Below, one piece after another: positions 8,866-16,884 of a stretch of DNA of 64,000 nt. Each line of letters starts with the position of its first letter. Position 1 is the first letter of the stretch. The stretch lies in NCBI RefSeq assembly GCF_015687175.1, contig NZ_JADPQG010000005.1, positions 124,001 through 188,000 on the forward strand. The letters are read 5' to 3'. The notes below the pieces were generated by a model, which saw only the letters and a list, made by a program, of their open reading frames with translations, made no database searches and had not been told where the DNA came from. The DNA is from Reinekea sp. G2M2-21 (GTDB taxonomy: Bacteria; Pseudomonadota; Gammaproteobacteria; Pseudomonadales; Natronospirillaceae). A program made the translations under genes and the position numbers.

Positions 8866-10441
8866 ATAGCGTATTAACAATTGTCCCAATTTGCAGTGCC
8901 AAATATGGCGGCACTGCGTTCCCTACTTGGACGTACTGTTCTGTCCTATTGCCAACGAAAAAATAATCGTCTGGGAACGTTTGAATACGTGCTGCTTCCC
9001 TGACAGTCAAACTCCTGCACTGATTGGGGTCCGGGTGAATATAGTAATGGCCATCTTTGGATATGTGACTTGTAATTGTCGTGGCCGCATCACATTCAGC
9101 CTGGACTCTGAATCTATCGGCGAATTTTCCGGATGAGAAATTGGCATGGTTTGGTATGAGTTCTTTTATGTAGTCATTGGATTTTGGTGTCTTTGAACTC
9201 CAGCCTTCCCTTATCGCGACCATTGCCCATGCACTGCAAAATAAATAGCGATAAAGATCGCTGGTTATATGTTTTCGCGTTTCATGATTTGTTATGAAGC
9301 CTCCCAAATTGGGCTGATGTATCCATTTATCCAATTCGGTATTACCTGTATTAACAGGGGCTGCAGTTAACCCAAATAGTTTTCCTTGTTGATGCTCTGG
9401 TATAACAAACTCCTGAATAATCCGTTCTATCTGTTGTGCTACTAACTTGTGCTTAATGTCTTTTGACTTTTTAAGGGCTGGAAGAACTTTCTTTCTTATG
9501 TTCAAGACTTCATTTATCCAGTCTTCCGCTGTATGGTTATTTATTTTTGATAATCCACTGCGTAGGACTGGTAAACCTTTTAAGATATCACCTACAGATA
9601 TTTCTCGATCTCCTTTCGTCAGAAGTAACGAATCATTCCATTTATGTGCATGGTCTTCGCGGATGCCAAGAATGATAACTCGGTGTCGCCTTTGAGGCAC
9701 ATTATGATGTTCAGAGAATATAATGAAGTCTTGCGGGTTTCGGTCATGTTCCTCAGCATTGTCGTTGGGTGAAACTAAAGAAAACAGTTTGTATTTATGT
9801 TTTTTCCTGCGCCCCTCAGGGCGGACGTTGGCTGCCGAACATGGATTCTTTAAATCTCTATATATGCTGTCAAAAATTGGTTGTCCATCTACTTTTGCGG
9901 ACAACATGCCTCTAACATTTTCCATGACAAATATAGTTGGCTGAAATTTAGCGATGACTTTTAAGTATTCGAGATACAAGTAATTTCGATGATCCTCATT
10001 AGCTTTGTAGTCCTTGATGCCCATGTTGCGAGAACGCCCTACTAAAGAATAGGCCTGGCATGGGGGGCCTCCGATTAGAACACAATTATCTTCGCCAATA
10101 GCATTCCGGATTTTGGAATAGATCGTCTTATTCTGCTTGCCGAGAGTTAAACATAGGGCTTCAGTTTCAGCTTTCCTTAATTGTTCGGGAAACAATGAGT
10201 AAAGCTTTTCATCTGGGGACTTACCTAGCTTTCCTTTCATGAAGTCATAGTATTCTTTGGGCACATTTTTTCCAAATTGCCTATAAAATGCTCTAAGCTT
10301 TAGGGTTGCATGAGCACTCTTTTCCTTTTCTATTGAAATGGCTATTTCAAATGCAGTACTACCATCTGGATTTTTACAATTGGAAAATCCTTCACCTAAA
10401 CCGCCAGGACCAGAGAACAGGTCTATAACTTTAATTGGCAT
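8858..10441 (-). CDS. DNA (cytosine-5) methyltransferase
   Basis: Transfers a methyl group from S-adenosylmethionine to C5 of cytosine in DNA. All main motifs are present: I (DLFSGPGG, residues 7-14), IV with catalytic C128 (GGPPCQ), VI ENV (174-176), VIII QRRHR (250-254), IX (TVREAARIQTFPD) and X (QVGNAVPP). At 527 residues it is longer than Dcm or M.HhaI, with an extended region between motifs I and IV and a sizeable target-recognition region. I chose ATG 10441 because MPIKVIDLFSG is the usual family start; a TTG at 10492 is less likely. No partner restriction endonuclease is recognisable nearby. It diverges from vsr across about 100 bases. The target sequence cannot be read from the protein. 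Confidence 0.92.
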   Translation of the reverse strand: MPIKVIDLFSGPGGLGEGFSNCKNPDGSTAFEIAISIEKEKSAHATLKLRAFYRQFGKNVPKEYYDFMKGKLGKSPDEKLYSLFPEQLRKAETEALCLTLGKQNKTIYSKIRNAIGEDNCVLIGGPPCQAYSLVGRSRNMGIKDYKANEDHRNYLYLEYLKVIAKFQPTIFVMENVRGMLSAKVDGQPIFDSIYRDLKNPCSAANVRPEGRRKKHKYKLFSLVSPNDNAEEHDRNPQDFIIFSEHHNVPQRRHRVIILGIREDHAHKWNDSLLLTKGDREISVGDILKGLPVLRSGLSKINNHTAEDWINEVLNIRKKVLPALKKSKDIKHKLVAQQIERIIQEFVIPEHQQGKLFGLTAAPVNTGNTELDKWIHQPNLGGFITNHETRKHITSDLYRYLFCSAWAMVAIREGWSSKTPKSNDYIKELIPNHANFSSGKFADRFRVQAECDAATTITSHISKDGHYYIHPDPNQCRSLTVREAARIQTFPDDYFFVGNRTEQYVQVGNAVPPYLALQIGTIVNTLFN

Positions 10442-10540
10442 AAATGTAATCGCACAGTTTGAGTAGGTGCGAATGATACCAGGGATGGCCAAAGTTGCTA
10501 GGTGTTAAGTGTTTTTATAAGAATCTTAGAAAGATGGTTT

Positions 10541-11014
10541 ATGGTTGATGTTCATGATAAGGGAACTCGTAGTCGAAATATGAGGGCTATCCATCGATCA
10601 GGCACTAAGCCTGAGTTGTGGGTAAGGAAATGTCTGTTTGCAGAGGGCTACAGGTATCGCCTTGGCGAACATTATAAGCTGCACAAACGGTACCTCCCTG
10701 GTAAGCCCGATTTGGTGTTGCCTAAATATGACTGTGTGATTTTTATACATGGGTGCTTCTGGCATAGGCATTTGTGCAGAGATTTTAAGTGGCCAGGTAC
10801 AAGAGAGCAGTTTTGGCGGCTTAAGCTGAATAGTAATGCTGAAAGAGATAGAACAAACGTCGAGGAATTGTTGAAAAATGGCTGGCGAGTTTTAGTGATA
10901 TGGGAATTTGCTATCCGTGGAAAGGGGCGAGTGGGTGAAGAGGATTTTCTGGAAGTAGTGAAGTCTTTCTTGAAAAGCGACAAAAATCTCCTTGAGCTTG
11001 AGCCCATGCCTTAA
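10541..11014 (+). CDS. vsr: Very short patch repair endonuclease Vsr
   Basis: Nicks DNA 5' of T in T:G mismatches that arise when 5-methylcytosine deaminates, starting repair to C:G. The 157-residue protein has the expected SRNMRAIHRSGTKPE start, PGKPDLVL with the metal-binding Asp (D57, equal to D51 of E. coli Vsr), and HGCFWHRHLC (70-79) carrying the catalytic and zinc-binding His/Cys. The fourth zinc ligand of E. coli Vsr (C117 in a WEC motif) is Phe123 here (WEF). ATG 10541 is chosen over an upstream in-frame start at 10502 because the family motif begins at once. Its partnership with the methyltransferase next door is typical. Confidence 0.92.
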   Translation: MVDVHDKGTRSRNMRAIHRSGTKPELWVRKCLFAEGYRYRLGEHYKLHKRYLPGKPDLVLPKYDCVIFIHGCFWHRHLCRDFKWPGTREQFWRLKLNSNAERDRTNVEELLKNGWRVLVIWEFAIRGKGRVGEEDFLEVVKSFLKSDKNLLELEPMP

Positions 11015-11222
11015 AGTGGATGCAGTGTCATGTCCGCACTGTTTAATGGTTAGTATCTTTATAGTGAGAGTAATCTCCACCGGATACAAACAGTCCTCCG
11101 CCTTTGCAACTCCTGTTCGTTAAAAGCTATGGAATTCTCCTTGACAGCAGACCACGCCATGAGTGAGTTCAACAGAATCATCTGTACAAAACCAAAACAG
11201 GCTGACCGGTAAGTAGCACAAT

Positions 11223-12026
11223 TCAACGCATGTACTGTGCGGTAATCGCTTCGCCCTGTTGCTCGCGAATGAGCTTCAACGCCGTCCAAAACGCCTCGAT
11301 GGTTTCGGCATCTTCACTGTAATGCTGCTTGGAAAACACCACATACCAGGGCTGTACCATAAAAGGCAGCGGCAACGTGGTTATTTTGCTGGTTAAACCG
11401 AGCTGGTCCACCAAGGTTTGGCCGACCACCGAATCCATCACGAAGCCGTCCAACCGGCCATTGGCGACCAGTGGCAAGGCTTCTTTGGGTTGCAGGCTCA
11501 CCACAGGGTTAAACCCCATGGTTATTAACCGGCTTTCCGCCACATAACCGGGTACCGATTGCACCAGCGCATCGGCCGGGGTCAATGCAGTGCCATCCCA
11601 GGTGAGGGTGGTTTCTCTACCCACAAAAAATACGTATTGGCTTAAATAAACGAAGCGATCATCCGGTTTGCCGTCGGTCATAGGGAAAACGGCCCAGTTC
11701 TCCCTGTCTGTGTCGTGTACAAAGACAAACGCACCATCCACCGAACCGTTTTTTAACGATAGCTGGCAGCGCTTCCAGGGGTAGGGTTGGTATTCCACGG
11801 TCATATCGACGGCGTTTGCGGCTAGGTTGATGTAATCCATCACAATCCCATTGCCCAGTTCGTGAATCGAACCATTAAACGGCACAATAAAAGGGGGAAC
11901 GGGCTGGTCTTCATAGCAAAGGGTGTAAGAGGAATCGTGCGCAAACGCCGGTAAAACCGCCGAAAACAGCAAAATGCAGAACAATAGCCTCCGAAAACCC
12001 CGATGAATCACACTCTGCCGCCTCAT
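11223..12026 (-). CDS. Periplasmic solute-binding protein, family 3-like
   Basis: A 267-residue protein with a clear signal peptide (basic MRRQSVIHRGFRRLL, hydrophobic core, cut after AFA). The mature part follows the amino-acid-type substrate-binding fold: YTLCYEDQPVPPFIV at the start, GIVMDYINLAANAVDMTVEYQPYPWKR near the middle, a DG-A-VF block, and a late block LVANGRLDGFVMD. No permease or ATPase gene is nearby, so it may serve a distant transporter or act as an orphan sensor-like binder. ATG 12026 is preferred to a TTG ten codons upstream. The ligand is unknown. Confidence 0.75.
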   Translation of the reverse strand: MRRQSVIHRGFRRLLFCILLFSAVLPAFAHDSSYTLCYEDQPVPPFIVPFNGSIHELGNGIVMDYINLAANAVDMTVEYQPYPWKRCQLSLKNGSVDGAFVFVHDTDRENWAVFPMTDGKPDDRFVYLSQYVFFVGRETTLTWDGTALTPADALVQSVPGYVAESRLITMGFNPVVSLQPKEALPLVANGRLDGFVMDSVVGQTLVDQLGLTSKITTLPLPFMVQPWYVVFSKQHYSEDAETIEAFWTALKLIREQQGEAITAQYMR

Positions 12027-12165
12027 TGCGCGTATTGCTTGGAGTATAGTGGACAATATCAGATGTGTCAGTAGGCTGTTTTTTGACCAAAACTAAAAAA
12101 ATATCGTTAGTTATCAATTAGTTGTTGACGAGGAAAAAACACATCTATATAGTTCGCCTCCGTTA

Positions 12166-12241
<76 letters not shown>

Positions 12242-12250
12242 CTATTTAGA

Positions 12251-12284
12251 AACCCCCGCAGCCCTCAGGGCGCGGGGGTTTTGC
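12251..12284 (+). terminator. Terminator after tRNA-Thr
   Basis: AACCCCCGC (12251-12259) pairs perfectly with GCGGGGGTT (12272-12280), followed by TTGCTTTT. Ends the single-tRNA transcript. Confidence 0.85.
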
Positions 12285-13225
12285 TTTTCTGAAGGGTTAA
12301 TTTGACTCAGTTTCCAGCGGGTCGTCTGTCCACACAGTGTCCTCGATCAGTGATCAATCTATCAAGTCAAAGAGATTCGGTTTCAAATCTACCGGTAACT
12401 GCCTGTCGTCTTTGATTACCAGCGTTCTTCTCCCGTTATTGGGGGTTTCTATCCCGTGCCAGCTCAACTGAGATTAGTCCTTTGCAGGAGCAGGCACCAG
12501 TCCTCGTAGCGCCATATCACCACCCCAGCCGTTCGAACAATGAGAGTACCCATAAGGAAATCTTCATCCGTCCTTTTAATAGATCAAAAATTGCCGTTCT
12601 TGGACCAAGGTTGAGCTTTTCTTTTTTAGCTCAAAAGGTCCCTTTATCGATTCAAAATTTAGAGCGCTATTGCGGTAACTTAATAGGGCGTGGAGCCACG
12701 TTATGGGAATGTGACTGAGAGTTTGAAAACGGTGATATGCAGAAGTATTTGAAATTTTCTGCAAAGTACATGCATTGTCAAAATAATCTGGATTGCTCAG
12801 TAAGACACGTCTTGTGAGTCTGATGAACGAAGCTCTTTTGAAGTGAAATGCATTTAAAACTTTAATGAGTAATCCGCATTCTCAGCGTTGGCGCAATTAA
12901 ATATGAGAATGAGCAGGTGATCATTTGGAATAGTTTTTTACTATCCTAATTGTCTACCTGCTTTTAAAAAAAACTTTCAAATGAAATAAAAAAAACCGCG
13001 CCGAAAAACACCAACCAAAAAATTTTTATGACGCCCATCACAAATAATTCACTGCAATAAAATAGAAGTTGCGTGCCTATTCCGTTCGGTGTTTTATACG
13101 GTTTGGATTTTTGAATTTAAGGAGGGCGAACGAGGTAAAACAAAAGCAGAAAAACTAAGCGCTACCCAAGAGTGCGGCAAACACTCCGGGGCAGCTAACC
13201 AAAATCGATATATAGAGTATCAATA
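12285..13225. other. Long AT-rich region without a supported gene
   Basis: About 940 bases. Short open frames here have no ribosome binding site and no recognisable composition. The only clear structure is a long imperfect hairpin at 12912-12962: AGCAGGT pairs with ACCTGCT and the tip ATAGT-TTTTT-ACTAT closes it, followed by TTTT. AAGGAGGGCG at 13120-13129 resembles a strong ribosome binding site but has no long frame after it. Confidence 0.5.
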
Positions 13226-13543
13226 ATGGCTAAAGATCATTGTAAGCTAGAGTCCCACTCGGCTAAAGAAAAATTTCAGTCCCAAGACACACTAAGCGCA
13301 CTCAACAGCGCCGCTCAGAGCCTTTCTGACGCGGAATCGTCTTGCGAACCCCACACCCAATGGCAACCCCAACCCACCCACACAGAAACCCATCTGGCGT
13401 ATTTGCGCAGCACCCCTTGGTGGCGCTTGCAATTTGCCGTGGTGTGGTTCAGCGGTATTTTTCCGGAATCGGAGCGGCTACGGCCCTGTTCGGTTGACGT
13501 GCTCAGCATACAAACGCTCAGTGAGGAACACCCACGGCGTTAA
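13226..13543 (+). CDS. Hypothetical 105-residue protein
   Basis: An open frame of 105 codons from an ATG, without a clear ribosome binding site. The N-terminal half is hydrophilic and rich in Ser, Gln and His; one moderately hydrophobic segment (WWRLQFAVVWFSGIF) lies near residues 71-85. No family recognised. GC content rises within the gene relative to the AT-rich region before it, as expected of real coding sequence here. A perfect hairpin follows at 13574-13627. It may be a short accessory gene or a chance frame. Confidence 0.4.
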   Translation: MAKDHCKLESHSAKEKFQSQDTLSALNSAAQSLSDAESSCEPHTQWQPQPTHTETHLAYLRSTPWWRLQFAVVWFSGIFPESERLRPCSVDVLSIQTLSEEHPRR

Positions 13544-13573
13544 GTAGTTCAGCCTGCACACAACCCAACACAT

Positions 13574-13627
13574 TGCTTTAGCCGCCTTGCTCTGCCTGCG
13601 CGCGTCGCAGGCAGGGTTTCTAAAGCA
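13574..13627. other. Strong two-part hairpin between the hypothetical gene and the RadC-like gene
   Basis: Outer stem TGCTTTAG/CTAAAGCA and inner stem CTGCCTGCG/CGCAGGCAG with loop CGCGT. No T tract follows on either strand, so it may be a factor-assisted terminator or a structured leader for the next gene. Confidence 0.6.
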
Positions 13628-13690
13628 TGATAACGATAATCGCGATTCATTCACGCGACCGTTTTACGTGTCGCATACGTGAGGCTCATC

Positions 13691-14167
13691 ATGTATAAAA
13701 AAATCAACCTCGACGACGAAGAACTGTTGTTTACCCAACAACACCAAAGTTTGTTTCAAAAACCCAACGCGGTGTTGTTGGATACCGACACAAAAGCCCG
13801 CCAATACATAGCAAACACATTCAACCACACACAAAAACCGAGCGTGCACGGCATTATGCTCACCACCACGCAACACCTCATTGAAACCAAAACCCTGCTC
13901 GCCGAACCGTTCTCTCTGAAAGCCATAACACCACGGCTCATACTGAATCATGTGATTCAGGCAAACGCCACGCGGCTGATTCTGGTGGTTTGCCACCCAG
14001 CGAGTGAATTTACCGCGCGCGATCAGCAGTCGGTAAAGGTCAGTCATTTGAGGCAAGCGTTGTTTGATTATTCGCTGTGGTTGGATGATGTTTTTGTCAT
14101 CACGCAGGGGAAAGAGGGTGAGCGGGAACGAACGATTACATCGTTAACGGGCTTAGGGTTTGTGTAG
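13691..14167 (+). CDS. RadC-like (JAB/MPN-fold) protein with a degraded metal site
   Basis: A 158-residue protein that follows the RadC core: ML-x4-HLIE-x-KTLL in place of the first strand, ITPRLILNHVIQANATRLILVVCHP, and a late LRQALFDYSLWLDDVFVIT. In RadC the metal-binding motif is HNHPSG followed by S-x-x-D; here it reads VCHPASEFTARD, so the first two ligand positions (His, Asn) are Val and Cys. Metal-dependent catalysis is therefore doubtful. RadC-like genes are common in mobile and anti-restriction contexts, and this one lies beside a tRNA gene, a hypothetical gene and a repeat element. Start ATG 13691 is chosen over an upstream start at 13679. Confidence 0.6.
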   Translation: MYKKINLDDEELLFTQQHQSLFQKPNAVLLDTDTKARQYIANTFNHTQKPSVHGIMLTTTQHLIETKTLLAEPFSLKAITPRLILNHVIQANATRLILVVCHPASEFTARDQQSVKVSHLRQALFDYSLWLDDVFVITQGKEGERERTITSLTGLGFV

Positions 14168-14189
14168 TGAGATGGTTTCATTGGAAGGT

Positions 14190-14980
14190 TCTTTTCAAGG
14201 GGTGAACCCCTTGAAACCGTTGCGACGTTTCAATTTAGTCAGCGAATGCAGATGCGAAGAAGAGGCTGAAAGCGCCTTTGTCGACATTGTTTTATACGAA
14301 GTTTTGGAGCGACAACAAAGACTAAATTGGGTAAGTAGTTATTTACCACGATGGCGATGCGTGGTGTTTTTTTTTATCCAAGGGGGCAGCCCCCTTGACC
14401 CCCCGTTTGTCGCCCGCTTTGGTGGTCTTCCTTAATTGTCACTTTCTTCGAACGGTCGCTTGAGCGTGCGTCCCTGCACGCGCGGCGCTTCCAAGGGCAT
14501 CCATGCCCTTGAACCCGTTGCGACGTGCCAATTAATTCAGCCAAAGCAGATGCGACGGAATGGCTATTTGCGCCGATGTCGGTAATGGCTTTCGAGTGGT
14601 TAGTCAAAAGATTATGTGACAGAAATCGATTTTAGAAATATCCAATAAGATAGCGACTCATGCGGTTGTTCCACCGCCTTTCAAACGACCACGCGAAGCA
14701 TTTTACGTCTCACAGGTTGTTCAAGCATGGATGCTTGAACAAGTGAGTCGGCCAGCGAAGGCCGTCGCGAACGACCTGTCGAAGACGAAATTGAGAAGTG
14801 TGATCAGTCGTTTGTGGCGGCGGCTGGGATTGTTAAGGGCCGAGCCCGAATCGTCGGACCGGTCCGGCCCTTGACGGCGAATATCTCCCAATAAAACCTT
14901 GCTACTGTATAACGCGGATGCCGAAAAAATAAGCCAGGTCAGCTTAAGTAAGTACCATTCGGGCAGCTCCTTTGATCCGG
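14190..14980 (+). repeat. Hairpin-rich repeat family, copy A
   Basis: Shares long blocks with copies at 20911, 26663, 52217 and 62241. Visible parts in order: a perfect inverted repeat around AAGGGGGCAGCCCCCTT (14380); a TTTGTCGCCCGCTTTGGTG block; CTTGAGCGTGCGTCCCTG with a GCGTGCG..CGCACGC-type stem; AAGGGCATCCATGCCCTT; CGACCACGCGAAGCA; TTCAAGCATGGATGCTTGAA; TCGTTTGTGGCGGCGGCTGG; and the end GCTTAAGTAAGTACCATTC. No transposase frame. The left part begins with an extra partial block (AAGGGGTGAACCCCTT, 14193), which suggests a rearranged copy. Confidence 0.85.
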
Positions 14981-15129
14981 CCTTCACCAGAGGTGAAGTC
15001 GTTAAAATCGAAACGAAGGCGCTCGAAAATTTCTGCCAGTTATTTGATGACGAACAGACATTCCTGTCATTCAACGTTGCCAAACGCCTCCCCAACCCCC
15101 GATAATCCCTTCCTTTGACTGGCACAGTT

Positions 15130-15960
15130 ATGACGTTTCCTCAATCGCCAAGCCCTCAATCGCCAAGCCCTCAATCGCCAAGCCCTCAATCGCCCAGCCC
15201 ACCGCCGGAGCCGAACCAACCACCAGACTTGTCTGTTCGCAATGTGTTGCCTGCGGTGCTGGTGGCGTTGGTGGGCGTGTTGTTGGTGAGCTATGCGTTA
15301 ATGGCGCCGATTCGTATTCTGCCCTATGGCGAATCCGCTGCGTCGGAAGATGATGTTGAGTTCTCGGTTAGCACCAATAGTGGTACCGGAAATCGGGTGG
15401 ATTATGGCGTCGCTTGTGATCGTTCCGGTGTGCGTTGCACGCAGAAGTCTGTGGCGTTGCTCAGTTCCGCGTACATGAGTGACATCAGTTTGTTGGTGTT
15501 GCAGCGCGCGTATCAGCGGCGGCCATTTGAAACCCTGTGTTTGAACTCTCCCGGTGGCAGCGTGTTTGCCACCATCGATATGGCGAAATGGGTGCAGGCG
15601 CAGGGTATTCAATTGTGTGCGGCGGAAGGGTTTGTGGTGGAGCATCGTACTGGTGTCTTGCCGTTGGGTTGTTATTCCAGTTGCGCGATTTTATTCGCCG
15701 CCAGCGAGCGCCGGTTAGGGGTGGGGGCGTTGCCTGTGATCGGCGTACACGATGTGTATTACCAACAGGAGTTTCCACGGTTAAACATCACGGCATTGGC
15801 GGAATGCGATCTGTTGTCGTTGGCCATTTCCTACCGCTTGCGCCGGTTGGGTATTCCGTGGGAGACGTTGTCGTTCTTTTTTGCCACGCCCTCGTCAGAT
15901 ATGTACGAGTTAACTCCGACGGATATTGATCATCTGCAGTTATTTACTCAAAGGATTTAA
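15130..15960 (+). CDS. Membrane-anchored ClpP/SppA-fold protein (COG3904-like)
   Basis: A 276-residue protein. The N-terminus carries four tandem PQSPS-type units, then a transmembrane helix at about 39-58, then a periplasmic domain with LCLNSPGGSV (glycine-rich oxyanion-type loop), CYSSCAILFAASERR (candidate nucleophile Ser) and IGVHDVYY. This order matches the predicted periplasmic ClpP-fold proteins related to signal-peptide peptidase. Proteolytic activity is inference from fold. The ATG at 15130 lies in the repeat-rich start; an in-frame TTG five codons upstream is an alternative. It stands alone, with repeat copy A upstream. Confidence 0.65.
   Translation: MTFPQSPSPQSPSPQSPSPQSPSPPPEPNQPPDLSVRNVLPAVLVALVGVLLVSYALMAPIRILPYGESAASEDDVEFSVSTNSGTGNRVDYGVACDRSGVRCTQKSVALLSSAYMSDISLLVLQRAYQRRPFETLCLNSPGGSVFATIDMAKWVQAQGIQLCAAEGFVVEHRTGVLPLGCYSSCAILFAASERRLGVGALPVIGVHDVYYQQEFPRLNITALAECDLLSLAISYRLRRLGIPWETLSFFFATPSSDMYELTPTDIDHLQLFTQRI
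15139..15198 (+). repeat. Four tandem 15-bp units in the coding sequence
   Basis: CCTCAATCGCCAAGC is repeated at 15139, 15154, 15169 and 15184 (the last with one change). It encodes the Pro/Gln/Ser-rich N-terminus and can change length in frame by slippage. Confidence 0.95.
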
Positions 15961-16176
15961 CTCTTTCAGCGAAAGGGTATTACTCCGTTCTTACCCTTAA
16001 CGAGGTGAGTTACCAATCGGTTGTTTAGGCATGTCAGGCAATCCTCAGGGGTTTTGGCGTAGTGCATTGCTATACCCTTGGTAGTGGTTTTTTATACCAT
16101 CAAAATTTTATAAATATCCACAGGGCTCTTTTGTTACCCTCAGCGCATTCAAATGTATGACTAAGGTCACAACCCA

Positions 16177-16620
16177 ATGAACAATAAACTTCAGCTCATT
16201 AAACCATCTACTCCTTTTGTTGGCGCATCATGGGGAGCTTTGGCTATCGGCATTGCCTGTTTTCTACTTGGCTTGTGGAACGCAACTATGCAATTAAACG
16301 AAAAGGGGTTTTACCTCGCTGTCCTGCTATTGGGTTTGTATGCAGCTATTTCTATTCAGAAATCGGTCCGTGATAAGGCCGAAGGGATAAACGTCACCGG
16401 AATATACATCGTAGTTAGTTGGTTTGCGTTGGCAGCGTCAATTGCATTGTTAATTATTGGGTTGATCAATGCTGATCTCGCACTGAGTGAAAAGGGTTTC
16501 TATGGCATCTCATTTATCTTGAGTCTGTTTAGTGTGGTTGTTGTTCAGAAGAACACCCGCGATTCAATCAACTCAGGTGGCGATTCCGCTGTCGAAGATA
16601 GCCGCAAAATTAGCCTCTAG
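16177..16620 (+). CDS. yiaA: YiaA/YiaB-type inner membrane protein
   Basis: A 147-residue protein with four membrane helices arranged as two copies of the YiaAB two-helix domain. The diagnostic strings are seen twice: LGLWNATMQLNEKGFYLAVLLLGL and later IGLINADLALSEKGFYG, each followed by a QK-x2-RD motif (QKSVRD, QKNTRD). Length and layout agree with E. coli YiaA. Function is unknown; the family has been linked to stress. A terminator follows. It appears to be a single-gene unit. Confidence 0.88.
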   Translation: MNNKLQLIKPSTPFVGASWGALAIGIACFLLGLWNATMQLNEKGFYLAVLLLGLYAAISIQKSVRDKAEGINVTGIYIVVSWFALAASIALLIIGLINADLALSEKGFYGISFILSLFSVVVVQKNTRDSINSGGDSAVEDSRKISL

Positions 16621-16661
16621 TCAGAAAGCAGTCACTATTTGATCAATATTCGCTAGAAAGA

Positions 16662-16690
16662 AACGCCTATCCTCGATAGGTGTTTTTTTT
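16662..16690 (+). terminator. Terminator after yiaA
   Basis: CGCCTATC-CTC-GATAGGTG stem-loop followed by eight T residues, 42 bases after the stop. Confidence 0.85.
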
Positions 16691-16884
16691 GTCGTTGAAT
16701 CTCAGGTAAAAACCAATGGCTGTAGGAGAGGTTCTGTAAACCTGCGGCCAATCCACGGCTGCTTTGTATTTTGGTTTTCATCTAATGGTGATTTGGGTAG
16801 AATTCCGTCGCCTAATTTTTCACACCAACGCTCCCCGAAATACTTCACATATACCATCTCAAAATTAAGGAAACAGAGAAAAAT

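Noticed and set aside
12482-12718. 78-codon open frame in the AT-rich region after tRNA-Thr
   Set aside because: No ribosome binding site, no domain or membrane signal, and composition like the surrounding non-coding sequence.
12912-12962. Integron attC site
   Set aside because: The GTTRRRY and RYYYAAC ends are absent, and there is no integrase or cassette array.
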